This document shows positions 1-12,517 of a DNA stretch of 64,000 nt, piece by piece. The notes below the pieces were generated by a model. That model did not search any database. It was not told where the DNA came from and saw only the letters and a program-made list of their open reading frames with translations. The DNA is from Stereum hirsutum FP-91666 SS1 (lineage: Eukaryota > Basidiomycota > Agaricomycetes > Russulales > Stereaceae): contig NW_006763147.1 of NCBI RefSeq assembly GCF_000264905.1, forward strand, positions 346,272 through 410,271. Reading direction: 5' to 3'. Position numbers and translations under genes: made by a program. The first letter of the stretch is position 1, and every line of letters starts with the position of its first letter.

Positions 1-2547
1 TACCAGTGTGCAGTCTTGGCAAGGTCCGAAGACGCGATCGGTTGTTCCCTCCGTTTGACAGCCTCCATCTCTCCCGAATCGAGCAGCCGCCAACGAGGAG
101 TACCATGGTCTACTACATCAGCCGTAGACGCGGAATGCTCGACCTAACCCACGATACAAAAGTAAGTGAATGAATATAAACAGTGTACCAACAAGCCCTT
201 ATGCCAAATATATGAACCTACCCCAGTCCTCCATGTATGAGCCTTGACTCCACTCCAGGAACCACCGTTCGCGTTGTGGCAGCTTAAACAAACGAATCGT
301 TTGTCCAGCTTATCCATCGTGATAGCCCTCGTATCCAACGACACATTCAAAATCTCACACATCTTCTTCCCAGCCGCCGACCCACGCGAGGAGAACTCAA
401 GAGTGATATCCTCTTTCCACGCGTGACACGCGTCTTGCGCAATCAAGACCCGTCCTCCTTCCTTAGTCTTGAACACTGCAATCGCGAGCGTCAGAGAACC
501 CAAGAACCGATCCATACCGCTAACATCTTGCCAAGGACGAAGATGTCCGAATCCATCGTATCGGGAGATAGGTGAGGGGTTCATCTCTCTAATGGTTGCT
601 CGGCGCCGGCACTCATCCGGAAGCATTGCATTGTGCAGGCCGCGTTTGTGCTCGACCCATCTTGCCACTGCATCAGAAAGGAACCAGCTATGTCCGTGCA
701 CCCTTGCCTTTGCGTTTTTCGCAAGAAGGTTGACGAAATCTGAAGTCTGAACAAAGACTTCGGCCGAAGGCAAGTAATACCACTCGGATGGCCGGAACAA
801 AAGGAGGTACGTGCGTTCATATGCTGGTTTGGCTTCTGTGATGCTGCGGGCTCGGTCCATGCGTTGTTCTTCCTCTAGAATTAGGCGAGCCTTTCTAGCT
901 TCCGTAAGGTAAACCACAAGCCTCGGACGGATATCGACCCATTCTGGAGGAAGGATATCATTCGGTTTTTGTGCCATGTTAGCTAATGTTGTGTGGTGGT
1001 GAAGAGCACCTACCGTCGTCAGTTAAAGGTCTCCTCAATTCGACATCGGCTAGATTGTGGAATTGTGGGGTGTTCATGTCTATAGAAGAAAAGCCTTCTT
1101 CGGTCATGAGGTTCTTGATACTGTAGCTGCGTAAGTCTTTCCAAAGCTTCGTCAACCGCAAGAAGAAAACTTACGCTTCGCATCTCTTCTTCATCACCTC
1201 TTCCTGATTTGCCTGGTATGCGATATACCATTCCTGCATACGCCTAGTCATCTTCAGAAAGGTCAGTGACCGGCACTTCAGTTCTTCGTGGCACCAAAGA
1301 CTAGAGAATTCGCATAATAAGACTGACCTCGCCAAGCGGTCTCACGGACTTTCGTCTTTCTCTCAGGAACTGCTGCAGTACACGCTCAGAACCCCTCTTT
1401 CCTACTACAATGGCGTCTGCATATCGCGAGACGAGTTGGACGGTGTCGTCCACGTCTGGACGCCAGTACTTGATCCTTACGATCTCGTCTGTTTTTACGA
1501 TATTTCGGTCAGTTAGAAGCGGCCCTATAAAGGTGAAGCAAACTCACAAGCGCCGACCACTTCCATCGATGGTGATAATTCAAAGGCGGTGTCGTCAATA
1601 TATCGGTGTGCAAGCTTATAGTCGGTCGCCGTGACCAGGCTGGAGCAGAAAAGGATTTAAATATATGTGCATGAGCGAGTTGGCATGAATATGATAGCGG
1701 CAAGCTGACTGACAATTTCTTCTCACAGCCAGAGCAGAGCCGGCGCTTGAACGCCCAATAAGGTTTCGTGTCTTCGGATCTTCCACATTCCTATCCATTC
1801 CAGAGCGTATCGTCAGGCTGCTGTCAGCCAAGTGATCAAAATGAAGATAGATCCTCACAAAACAGAAGTGGTCGAACGCCAACGAGGCCCACAGAGGCTC
1901 AGAAACGCCGATAGGCGGACTTTCGATGGGCGATGGTTCGACATTCTGCCTCGCGCTCTTCCAAACAGTGATGCTCGAACGAGACAGTAGAGCATCTCGC
2001 AAACTCTTGTTTGTACGGCACAGGCTAAGCATATCGCCTGGATACACGCAGAGGCATATCTACCAGCGTAGATATATTCACTGGCATCAGCGACCATACG
2101 AAAAAGCCGGAGCGTACCTCGAAGATAACATCGACAGGCATCAAAGACATTCTGTCCTTCAGAGCAGCTTTCTGTGTTTTGCTCTGTTTGTCGGCACTGC
2201 AAACGACGTCCGTCGTATTGCATAGCGTAGAGCCGTCAGCTCGACGACGTTTGGCCGGTTGCTCTCCTGAAGACCTCAGGGTTCGCTCACATATCATGGA
2301 TCAATATTGTAGACGTACCGAGTTCTTCCTGGCCACATTGTCCTTCAACATCTGCCTCAGTTCCGTCTGCGTTACGATACGCCTGGTCAGAACTCGTATC
2401 CATACGATCCACAGACGCGTCGTCGCCGGTGTCAATATCGGGACATGATCGTTTTACACTGGCTCTTGCCCCTCGGGTAGGTTCCAACTGATCTTGCTGT
2501 ACCGACGCTAGATCTTCCGTTTTCTGGCACTCGACTGATACGGGCAT
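1..2547 (-). CDS. F-box protein with C-terminal cysteine motifs, gene 1 (3' end beyond window)
   Basis: Likely substrate adaptor of an SCF ubiquitin ligase. The ATG at 2547 opens a polar N-terminal exon. The F-box (about 2105-1900) contains MPVDVIFE, then, after an intron, PGDMLSLCRTNKSLRDALLS and ITVWKSAR. The next exon carries W-x-F-x4-LCSGC (about 1765-1720), a candidate zinc knuckle. Later exons include ILPPEWVDIRPRL (about 950) and RFVCLSCHNANGG...VKAHTW (about 290-230). After a final intron the frame runs open to base 1, ending in ...TAHWY. The paralogue just upstream (2814-5586) continues from this point into a C-x2-C...H-x4-H motif, so that part should lie left of the window. The intron inside the F-box sits at the same place in all three copies in this window. 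The F-box is seen directly; the ligase role is family inference. Confidence 0.8.
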
Positions 2548-2813
2548 AGCTGAGTGTTGTGCTCTTTTGTGGTCCTAGATCGTCGTTGGGAATAAGAATC
2601 AACGCGCACGTTCATCGACAATTCATCGACGCGATGGAACCAAACAACGCGTCAACAACAGCGCCACAGTGCGTGGCGCCGAGAATGATTTTCAAAGCTC
2701 GCAATTATGTAGTGCTATACAGTGTACAGTGTACACGAACATAACGGTAGATTACGGACAAAACATGAATGGAGACTCCGAGTCTGGAGGACCGCATACA
2801 GACATTGGCCAAG

Positions 2814-5586
2814 TCAGGCCCCTGGAGCGACTTCGTAGTCGACCAGCTCGAGGGGAGTCCTAAGCGGCATCCGTTCGTGCGAGGAAAAATAAACGTAATC
2901 CTTCCAATAAGCCGGTTGCGCGATTTCGTGTCTATAATTCCGGGAAAATCAGAACAATAATATGCTAGATGACTGGCGCGTGGAACATACGCGTCGATGA
3001 CATGCTGCATTACTCCATCGTATGTCCAGCCGGCACGGGCGTCATCGCCAATATTTGTTGGCGTGGCCGAACCCGGTAAGGTAGATGCAGGTTTATCACA
3101 ACAGTGTTGGCAGTACCACTTAGCTGTGTGAACATACTCCGAAGACGCGAGCGTGCTTTCCCTGGCCTTGACAGCATTCGCCTCTTTCTGACGAAGTAGA
3201 CGCCATCTAGGCCTGGTATGTTTCGCCGATACGTCATGCTGGACCTGAGCAAAGGCAACGCCAATTAGATGTACGGTACAAAGGCATCAGATCGCGGATT
3301 GGTAACAAAACAACTTACAGAAGTTCTCCATGTATGTGCCTTCACCTCTCGCGAAGGGCCGCGCTTGGCCCTACGGCAGTTTGTGCACACAAACCGATGG
3401 TCCTTTTCGTCCATCTTTTCCGCTGTCGTATCCTGCAGTTCCTTCGCAAGTTCCACCACCGTCTTTGCCGAGGCCGTCCCCGCCTCGGAAAAATGTACGC
3501 CAATGCTGGGATGTTTCCATGTATAGCACACATCCCTTCCTATCAGTGTTTCCCCCGAACGAGTCTGGAACACCAAAGTCGCGAGCTCGAGAGGACCAAG
3601 GTTGAGATTGATGAACCTAGCTGCGTCAAGAACAAAGCTGCGAAGGCCGGCTCTCCCTTCGACGATGCCTAGTTTCTCGATTGGCCATCCTCGTTGCTCA
3701 TAGAGCTTCGGGATTCCATCTTTGTTCCTGCATACGTGGGTTGCGACCCAATCCCTCAGGTTGCTGATAATGCTGGCTACCTGATCTTCGACGCATAGCT
3801 CTGGAACTGCAACGTGAATTTGGTTGGGCATCCCCTCGAGCTCGCAAGATTCGATGAATTGTTCGGGGGAGGGAAACCAGTACCAGTCCAATGGACGGAC
3901 CTTCTGTCGGCGCAACCAGTTATATCCGTTTTTCATGTTTTTCGCATTCTGGGCTTGAGCTCGCCGGCGCCGTTCGCCGACGAGATGCGAGTGAAGCTCC
4001 GGACGGATTCGGACCCACTCTGGGATGAGTCAAATATCAATTCTTGTTCAGGAATGATGAAGCAAAGAGTTTGCAAACGCTGACCTTCGTCAGATAACAG
4101 ATGATGTGCCATTACACAAGGAATGCGTTGAAACTCAATTGTCGACAACTCGTCAAATTCAAAGCCTTCTCGTCTAAGTCGCTTGAAAATACTTCCCCAA
4201 AAAGAGTGTCAGAAAGAGGCTAGCACACCGAGAACTGAAAGGACTAACTCGTGATGTCTGGTTCTCCGAATAAGATCCCAATGGTCTTGATACCACGCTA
4301 TCATGTCCTGTTCCATCTTTAAACAAGACTATGGTCAGTGCCCAAACCTTGACAAGGACAAGGAGGAGAAGAATATCGGAGGAGAAAGGCTCACATTGAA
4401 TGATAATTCAGGGACCTTTCGCCTCTCGTTGAGGAATTTATTTAACGCTTGCTGGGCACCCCTCTTCCCCATAACGATAGCTTGTGCATATTCCGAGAGG
4501 AGGGCAGAAACCTTATCTACATCTTCGGGCAAGCAGAATGGGCGAGCCCCTTTGAGGCAATGTATAACTTACACGGAACATGAATTCAGTTACGAGAGAG
4601 ACTGCAACGACGAATGTAGCGCACCCCTGTCTATGTCACTGCGTGGGACCAGGGCCAAGGCGATATTTTTGAAGTCACGATTATCCTTGCGCCCATAAGA
4701 TCTGTCGTAGATGAGACTAGGGAATGTGTGCAAATGTTTTTAGGTGAGCAAGTCTCCCTGGAATATTACAGTGATGAGACTTACTGGTTTTGACGACAGC
4801 CGTAGCAAATACGACGCATGATCCCCCAAGAAGCATGGTCACCATGGTATTGTCCACATTTCTTGTAGAACGATGATGGTCAGCAGTCGATATCTTAATC
4901 ATCAAATTCAGGAATGGGGCTCACGAAGCAACATTCGTCGTATATAAGGGCGGCCATGGATGGCTCAGAGTAACCGGCAGGCGGCTTGGGAATAGGCGGC
5001 ACCTCTCTCTCCCTGGCACTCCCCCAGATAGTGACACTCGTTTTCGACATTAAGAACTCTCGCAAAGCCTTACACGTGCGCGCAAGGCTGAGCAACATCT
5101 CTGGAGTCCCATACTTGCATATCTTCAGAATTGGCCGAATACCGATCAATATCAGACATGTGCAAGAGAAGTAATGAAAGAGCGTACCTCGAAAATTATG
5201 TCGCAGGGCATGGTCGCCAGATTTGCTTTCAGAGCCTCTAAAGCGTTCTCGTCCGTTCCTCCTACATCATGAACGACAGCTCCGGGCGTACGCACGGTAG
5301 AGCTGTCGATTTTAGGGTGTTTTCGAGGACGCTCTCCTGGAAAAGAGATCGTGTCAACAGGGCCTTCGCTCACAAAGTGAGACCGAACGTGGGAGCGAGA
5401 CGTACCAGAATCTGAACTTCTTCTTTTTCTTTGGGTACGAGCATCTGATTCGTTTTCATCTTCATGAGGAGTGCCAACCACAATGTTAGTAATACTCGCG
5501 CCAGCACTGGATACGTCACTGTCGTCGCTCGCGTTTGTAGCTGTACAGTGGGACCGAGTCATCGACCGAGTTTCTACGTGAGACAT
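2814..5586 (-). CDS. F-box protein with C-terminal cysteine motifs, gene 2 (complete)
   Basis: Complete paralogue of the gene at 1-2547, in the same orientation, 267 bp upstream. Start ATG at 5586 (MSHVETRSMTRSH); stop TGA at 2814-2816. Order of parts: a disordered Ser/Asp-rich N-terminus; an exon beginning GERPRKHPK, which matches the repeated exon of the F-box gene at 19838; the F-box (MPCDIIFE, intron, then TPEMLLSLARTCKALREFLM and VTIWGSAR); a cysteine motif CGQ...RRICYGCRQ read on the minus strand near 4855-4785; a middle region; RFVCTNCRRAKRG...VKAHTW near 3400-3325; and, after another intron, WYCQHC...QHVIDAHE, a C2H2-like arrangement (about 3125-2900). The last exon ends LVDYEVAPGA. 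Expected role is recruiting targets to an SCF ligase, with the cysteine motifs binding metal or substrate. The exon chain is hand-built, so individual splice sites may be off by a few bases. Confidence 0.8.
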
Positions 5587-6840
5587 GAAGAGTAAGTAGT
5601 TATGGAATAGTGTGTAGTTCGAAGTGAGATGGTGGTGGAAAGCAAGGTCATCAGCGAGGTCAAAGCGAAGAGTTGAAGCACGACGCGCCAAACATCATGT
5701 CAACAAAGATCCTGACACGGTGGTGTCAAGTGGCGTCATCGTCGGTGGCCCAAAATTTGTGGCCCTCGCGAGTCGACAGCAGGGCCCAGACAAGAGCGCT
5801 ACTCAGACGAATTGTAACATAACTGAGTTATTAACTCTGATTTCGATACTGTGGGTGCCAAAGCAACCACAAATCATAGCCGCCTAAGGCGCCCGACCAA
5901 AGCCACATTTACTCGTGCAATTAGCTCGCCGAGCGAGCTCGTTGGGCGTACGAACCCGGCGCTGTACGTGAAGCGATTAAACGGCAGTACTCCTCCGACT
6001 GGACTCGAAGACACATGGCCTCCCACTTGAAGGACATGGTCCTTACTAAGGTCTGCCTCGCCTCGTTTCGACGATCCCGACCGTATCAATCTAATCAATC
6101 CTACTCGTAAGTATTAAAATGGAAGATTCGGAAAGATTGAACAGGAAGGTATTGGGGAAACGATGGTGCGAATGAGGAACGATAAATGTGTATGGGAAAA
6201 TGAGGGAGACCATCAGAAGTGTTAGTGGATATTGGGAACGTGAAGGCGTACACAAGAACGAAATGCGCCCTGATATTGAGTCCAGGTGATATATGTACGA
6301 CTCTTTGTGTTTCCAATGTAACTATGGTAAGTTGCAGCTGTGACCAGCCTTGACACAGACATGAATCAGCTCGAGTTGACCGGACATAGGATCACTTACA
6401 GCGTTTGCTACCGGCCGCGGATCATCACAATCAGGGCCTCTCCAGTCTCTGATCGGAGCTGAAGAGCTCGAGCCGAAAAACACAGACTACAGTCCGTACC
6501 CGAGCGTAGCCCTGGACAAAGTAGTCACATCCGTTCTCGCCTCAAACGGAGCCAGAAAACTACTACGTCCAAGCAATTCGGACTAGAGTTCGTCCAGTCC
6601 AAGTCCTCAAGCCTTAGGTGCAAGTCCAACCCCGGAAGCGCACCTTAGACTCACAGGACCTGAGAGATTCCGAGTCGAAGGTCTCTGACTGAGAGCTCTT
6701 TAGGAAATAAATGACCAAATACGCAGTGGTGAGAAACATGCATCCAGTAATCTAAGTCACTATTAGGCTGAATAGAGGACGGATGGGCAGCATGATCGTG
6801 CGCTGACATCGATTGACTAGTACGGCCAGTAACTTAGCCT
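5587..6840. other. Gene-poor spacer, 5.6-6.8 kb
   Basis: Holds the promoter of the F-box gene reading leftwards from 5586. No reading frame here has a recognisable domain, splice pattern or conserved motif. Frames up to about 70 codons on both strands look accidental. Confidence 0.5.
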
Positions 6841-8516
6841 ATTAAGCATGATATGTTGGTCCAACGCACGTCCAAGAGCGGTGGATCATCCAGCCCGGGC
6901 CCGCTGCCCAAGTCGTCTATAGCTACCCATCTGCAAGCTCCAAGCCCGAGAACATCGCTCAATCTCCGTTTTAGTTACTGGCAGCCTTACGAGCTTATCT
7001 GTCGGAGAGACTCGAGGGCGCAGTACATAATGCAGTGCATAGCGCCGTGCATCCTTCCATCCATCCATCGAGTCCCTCATTGCATGGAGTCGTTCCTCAT
7101 GACCTCAAGTCCAAGTTCGGAAGCGCACCTCGCAAGAATTCAAAGAGCACAGCGCAGGGCTTCTAAGTCGAATCCAGTAAGCCATGGGCCGGACGAGAGT
7201 TAGCTACCATTATACGGAGCCCGCCCAAGCAAGATAGAATGCGTAGTCGTCTAAAGGCGGCCAAGTCTCGGGCGGGGACTTGAAAGACGAAGACGAAGCA
7301 TGATTGCAGAAATGTAATGCGAATCTCACCGCATTTCCGGCAACGCTGAGGATCCCACCAAGCCCAGAAAAAGCTACTTCAAGTTCAAGCAACTAAAAGT
7401 GCGTGAGCTTGAACTTGAATCAAGGAGGTCAAGAGGCCCGGACCCGGATATGAAAGTCGAGGAATGGTCGCTAACGAACGGATGATCGATAGTAAGTGAA
7501 TATCGACGTCGAGGAGCAACTACAGGCTCCAGATAAACCGCACCCCAGCCCGACTCGGGATGGCTAGTACTGAGACCTGGCATGAACGAGGACTTCGAGG
7601 TCGAGGTCGAGGTCGATTAGGGCACCAGAAGTGGATGCAAACAATATCGACTGAGCCGAAGCCATGGGTGAAAAAGAGATAGATACTCAAAATTCCTAGC
7701 GACAGTAAGGAAGAAGAAGTTCAGTCCGAGGGTAGCCCTCCAATTCTACTCCGACTCTGCAGCTCGAAAAGAATGGCCTCTCTATCCGCAAGAAACCATC
7801 CCCATAGATCATGGCGAGTAGTGACTAGTGACGTGCAGGTCTGAGATGCCGACGGACAATATAACACAGTGACTATAGATGGTGCCTTAGCCCTATGATA
7901 CGACCACCCTGAGAGTCCCGTAGTCCGTAATCCAAGACCGTTCGTCTCTCCGATGCATCATCCAGGTATCCATCTCCGAGCTTGAGAGCTCCGCCCAGTC
8001 CGATCCCAGCCTCAGCCTTACACGTCGAAGAGTGATTCGAGAGCACGAACCATAACGCCGTGCACCCGCCCATTCCAAGCGCCGTACGTCAATTCGACTC
8101 GTTCGTCGTCAAAAGTCGTTCATTGAACCGGCAGGCGTCGAGTCGTTCATCGTGTCCAGTCGTCCATCAAGTCGAATCGAGGAGTCGAGTGGTCTGACAT
8201 CCAGCCCAAGTCAGCTACTCATCCCATCGATATCCCAAGTTGCATACTCGCGAACTCCAGGGGCTCCAAGATCGAGGAAGACAATCCTTCCTCCGAGTCG
8301 AGTCTGAGAACATCGCCCAGTTCGATCGGTCGGCTTACGCGTCGAAGAGAGGTGCATGTTAGCGCCGTACATCCACCCATTCCAAGCGCCGTATGTACGT
8401 CCAGTCCATCGTCGGAGTAGTCCATCGTCGGAGTCGTTCATCGCGTCGGATCTGTCCATCCGTGCATCCGTTCATCGAGTTGTTTAATCGGGATGCCCAT
8501 CAACTTGAAGTCGAGC

Positions 8517-8549
8517 CGTGTCGTGTCGTGTCGTGTCGTGCCGTGTCGA
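8517..8549. repeat. Pentanucleotide repeat (GTCGT)n
   Basis: Five-base units of the form TCGTG/CCGTG run in tandem with about one mismatch. The same words recur around 8695-8705. Confidence 0.8.
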
Positions 8550-8780
8550 GTAGTCCACCCGTCCGTCCATCCATCCCTCGGTGCTTCGAGTCCTTCATCC
8601 ATCGAGGCCTTTGAGACGATCCATCCGTTCCTCATCCAGTCGTCCATCGAATCGGCAGGCGTCGAGTCCTCGAGACCCTTCATCCATGGAGTCGTGTCGT
8701 GTCGAGTCCTCGAGTCCTTCATCGATATCCCTTAGACTTCATCCATTCGCTCCCCAAGTACCGTTGCCTCAAGCTCAAGC

Positions 8781-8854
8781 CCATCCGTCCATCCGTCCAT
8801 CCGTCCATCCGTCCATCCGTCCATCCGTCCATCCGTCCATCCGTCCGTCCATCG
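8781..8854. repeat. 8-bp minisatellite (CCATCCGT)n
   Basis: About nine nearly perfect head-to-tail copies of CCATCCGT, ending in a degenerate copy before a CGAGTCGTT word. It lies inside the diverged repeat block and can be read in every frame as Pro/Ser/Arg/His repeats. Confidence 0.95.
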
Positions 8855-8960
8855 AGTCGTTCCTCAAGCCCAAGCCCAAAGCCTCAAGTCATACCTCCCA
8901 AGCTCGAAACGCACCCCACAAGAAATCCCAAACCACTGCGCAGGACTTCCGATTCCGAGC

Positions 8961-9729
8961 CTGTGTCTGAATCGAATCCAGCGTGTCGCCGAATAGTCGA
9001 ATCCAGCGTGTCGCCGAATACGGCGGGCTCGAGGTTCCAAGTCCTGCAGGCCCGAAGGAAGGAACCTTGCACACGGCCTATATTCGAAAAAAGGCGAGTG
9101 GCGAGGTTCTTCGGAGCTGGTGGTTTATTATACATAGAAGGAGGAAATCAAGACGACACGGCAGGACACAGCACGGTTCTGAGAATTGTCTGAGAAATTC
9201 AATATCTCATCTCGGCAACGCCCTCACGCAAAGTGGCACCGATAGCGAGTGTGGCGCCACATCAATCCTAAACGACCAACGAAGAGTGCATATATGTATA
9301 CATCGTCCGAAAGACTCAAAACTCAAACAAAACTGATTGCACGCACGTATGTAACATACAACTCTACAATTCTACGACTTCATACGACTTTCCACAACTA
9401 CGGCACATATCCTACACTCCACACAGTCGTACGTACGTCACGAAGTTCGAACAAACGAATCGAATCGAATCGAATCGAACACGAAAAAAGTCCCATCCCA
9501 TACTACCAATCATCCAAAGTCCATTCCAATTCCAATCATTCAATTCATACAATCACTTCCTCTTCACAACCCCCATAACCCTCTCCCAAACCCCGCTGAA
9601 ACGTCCCTTCTTCCCCTTCTTCCCTTTCCCCTCCTTCTTCTCACCAGCCGAAGGGTTGGAACCCTCACCAGCGGACGAAGCGGATGGGTTGGCAGGAGTG
9701 GAAGGGGCAGAAGTGGAGGCAGAAGGGAG
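8961..9729. other. Spacer downstream of the aspartic protease
   Basis: 3' flank of the protease gene (stop at 9730). It contains a (CGAAT)n run at 9456-9479 and polypyrimidine stretches after the stop codon. No gene seen. Confidence 0.5.
9456..9479. repeat. (CGAAT)n microsatellite
   Basis: Almost five tandem copies of CGAAT. Confidence 0.9.
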
Positions 9730-12399
9730 TCAGTTCGTCGTCGCATCCGTGAAAGACGTAGTCGCGAGCCCGAGCTGCGAGTTCGTCGTGTCGTAGACGG
9801 AGTAGAAGCGTTGGAGGAACGTGAAGCCGTCTGTTATACGCATGAGGAGGTCAGGTCAGTAATGGAACGGGATATCACGACCGGTTTCGAGGAACGGGTT
9901 GGGTTGGGGGGTTCGGTGGGAAGTGGGATGAAGCGGAAGGAACGTGAGGAAGTGTAATGTAATGATGGCGAATGGAGTGCAATGAAGTGGAAGGTTTGGC
10001 TGCAGTACGAATTGGATTGAAGGTACGAAGAAAACACGCACTAATAAAATCCAACCCCTGTCCGCTCTGCGAACCCATATCGGCCACGACAAGGTATATC
10101 TTGCTCGAATCGCCGCCGAGCGTCGAGTTCAGCGCACGCGGCCAGATCTGCGCGTTCGCGGTCAACTAGAACAGCGCATCGCACGAATGTAAGTGTCAGC
10201 GTTCGGCCAGTAGTGGAACGTAGGATGATGAAGGTGTAGTGGAACGTAGGATGATGAAAGGGTAGTGGGACGTAGGATGATGAATGGGAAAACCGAATCG
10301 AGTCGGTTTGCAGGTCGCGTGATGAAGGGACGCATGGGATGTGGATATACTGAAGCAGATGGGGAGAAGACACACACCTCATACTGCACCCCCCCAATAT
10401 TAAAGAAAAGACTCTGCAGCTTCTCGAACTGACTCTCGGTAATACTCAACAACCCCGTCGTATTGTCCATAGTCGCCCCGGTAGCCTTCTCGTAGGCTTG
10501 GAAGGCGTCGGTCGCGATCATGATTAGGGTGGTGCCTGTTTCGTGGGGGTGGTTAGTATGTGTGCTTTGCGGGCGGAGGGGGTTGGGTGGTTGTGCGGGA
10601 GGGGAGCGATGGGGTGTGATGCATACACAGAACGTTTGCTTGTTTGTGCGTACAGTGGAGGGAATAGGGACGCAGGTAAGAAATAGAAACAGAGAAACAA
10701 AAACGCACCAGTATCAACAATCCCAGCCGTCGACTCCAAGATCGTAGCATCGTTATACGTGATAGACTGATCGATCCCCCAATAATTGCTCGCAGGCGAC
10801 GTGCTCGTGATCGGGACGTAATTCACGTCTCCTGTCGTCCTATCCATCCATCGTCAGCACGCGTATGCGCAGGAGCAGACGCCCACTGAAAGGGTGAAAG
10901 GGGAGGAGGAGAGGAGAAAGAAACGGCAAAAACTCACTTGCCACTATCAACCCCCCCGAAAGTCAACTCCCCATTCATAGTCCCCTCACTGCTCGTCGTC
11001 GTAGGCTCATACGAGATCCCAATACTTTCCACTGAGATGGTGCCTTGGCTGAAGAGATTATCCGTTACGGTTGGGACGGGCTGGTTGTTTGCTACGGTGC
11101 CGGAGGTGAGGTCGACGGGGCCGATGCTGTGGGGCACCAACGATGATCGTAAGCATGGGGAGGTGCACGAGGATAGGTAGAGGGATAAGAAAGTGCGGAA
11201 GGGGGCGGAGAACGAGCACGGAAAGGGGTGCGGTGGAAAGTGAGGTGAAAGAGACGAACCCAAGAATCCCATCCACATCACTAAACCCCTGCGCGGTGCT
11301 CGCCACCCCAATACTCTGGTTCTGAATCACGAGGTCGGAGCCGAGGGTGACGGTGTCCGTGTCTATTTGTAGCAAACAACAACAACAGTGCCCGAGGCGA
11401 AGGTCAGCGAAGAGTCAACAGCATAGCCATAGCATTAAAGGAAGATCGTCGATCGAGTCAACGAAAGTCAATGGCGCCGAACATGGAATAGCACCAACAA
11501 ATATCCCCGTAGGAAGATCGGCGTCGACACAGCCAAGATCGGCGTCGACGGTGAAGTTAATGAAGATCGCCGGCGGGGTCGCAGTTCAATCCTACTGCGA
11601 GCCAGCGCTTAAGAGCTGGCGTGATGATCGCCAAGAATGCACGAAGAGCGAGCGCCAGAATACAGAAAGAACGAAACGAACGAACGCAGGACAGGAAATG
11701 AAACGAAACGAAGGAAAGAAGAGCAAAAGAGAGGAACAACACGTACATTCGGTCCCAGAGAACGACCCAGAGCCATAGCTAACATTCTATAATTCGTAAC
11801 ACCGATCAGCATGTGCGTGTGGCGGTGGCGGTGGCGCAAACACAGGGGTATAGGAAAGGGCGTGGCAAGGAAAAAACACTCACGACTTTCTGACCCGTAG
11901 ACTTACTAGTGCTCGTCTTGACATACGCCTTACCGGCGCCGACCCAGGTGTTGGACGAGCCGGTGTCGATGAGGAGGGTGTATTGCGTCGGGGGACTGCC
12001 GACGCCGACTGAGGTGGTGTAGGTCACACCTAGATCATACACACAAAGGGTATCAGCGCACACACTCCCGCACATCACCACAATAACAACAAAGTACGAA
12101 CCCGCATCCGTAACATCAATCGAATCCCCATCCTCCCCGCTCGCCGCCCCACCCGTCCCCGTCTCCGTCCCTCCACTCTGTCCACTCCCACCACTCGCGG
12201 CCCCAGACCCCGCAACATGATGTCCCCTCTTATGCGGATGATGACTACGCCTCCTAAGTTCCTGCTGATGAAACGCGGCAGGCCCATGTGGGTGCAAGCC
12301 GGCGAGGAGTTTCTGTGCGCGGGCGCGGTCGCGGGTGACGATTTCGCGGGCGGAGGTGTTCTTGATGACGCGGGCGGTGAAGCCTAGGGTTTGAGACAT
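9730..12399 (-). CDS. Polyporopepsin-type aspartic protease (peptidase family A1)
   Basis: Pepsin-fold acid endopeptidase related to basidiomycete polyporopepsin. ATG at 12399; stop TGA at 9730-9732; about nine exons. Order: a propeptide-like N-terminus (TSAREIVTRDRARAQKLLAG), a His/Gly/Ser-rich linker, VTYTTSVGVGSP, first catalytic motif LLIDTGSSNTWVG (about 11980-11940), YGSGSFSG on a 32-nt exon (the flap tyrosine), DTVTLGSDLVIQNQSIGVAS, FSDVDGILG, PTVTDNLFSQGTIS, then the second catalytic motif GIVDTGT. That motif is split by an intron right after DTG (about 10688). The C-terminus ends RFYSVYDTTNSQLGLATTSF. Both catalytic aspartates are present, so the enzyme should be active. No clear signal peptide is visible at the chosen start; either this subfamily lacks one or an upstream exon is missed. 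Confidence 0.92.
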
Positions 12400-12509
12400 T
12401 GTTGATGTGTTGTTAGGTGCAAGTGTTGTTGAAGGAGGTGTTGGTTGGTGGTGGTGGGGTGGAGCGAGAGAGATGGGTGGTTGTGAGGGGAGAAGAGGAA
12501 GTGGTGAGG

Positions 12510-12517
12510 TTTATATA
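12510..12517 (-). promoter_or_regulatory. TATA-box candidate for the aspartic protease
   Basis: TATATAAA on the minus strand about 110 bp upstream of the protease ATG at 12399, a usual spacing for a fungal core promoter. No other element was assigned. Confidence 0.45.

Larger units (their letters stand above)
6841..8960. repeat. Diverged repeat-rich intergenic block
   Basis: Non-coding DNA built from diverged copies of related stretches. Segments near 7036-7080, 8050-8095 and 8355-8400 share words such as GCGCCGT, CATCCA/CACCCA and CCATTCCAAGCGCCGTA. Words based on CGAGTCGTTCATC recur from 7.0 to 8.7 kb. Open frames are low-complexity (Ser/Arg/Pro) and exist in several frames at once, as expected for repeats and not genes. 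It may be a decayed element or an expanded satellite; the original unit cannot be defined by eye. Confidence 0.5.

Noticed and set aside
8493..8970. Long overlapping frames in all three plus-strand phases
   Set aside because: They arise from the pentanucleotide and 8-bp repeats, which contain no stop codons. Products are Ser/Pro/His/Arg repeats with no gene-like features.
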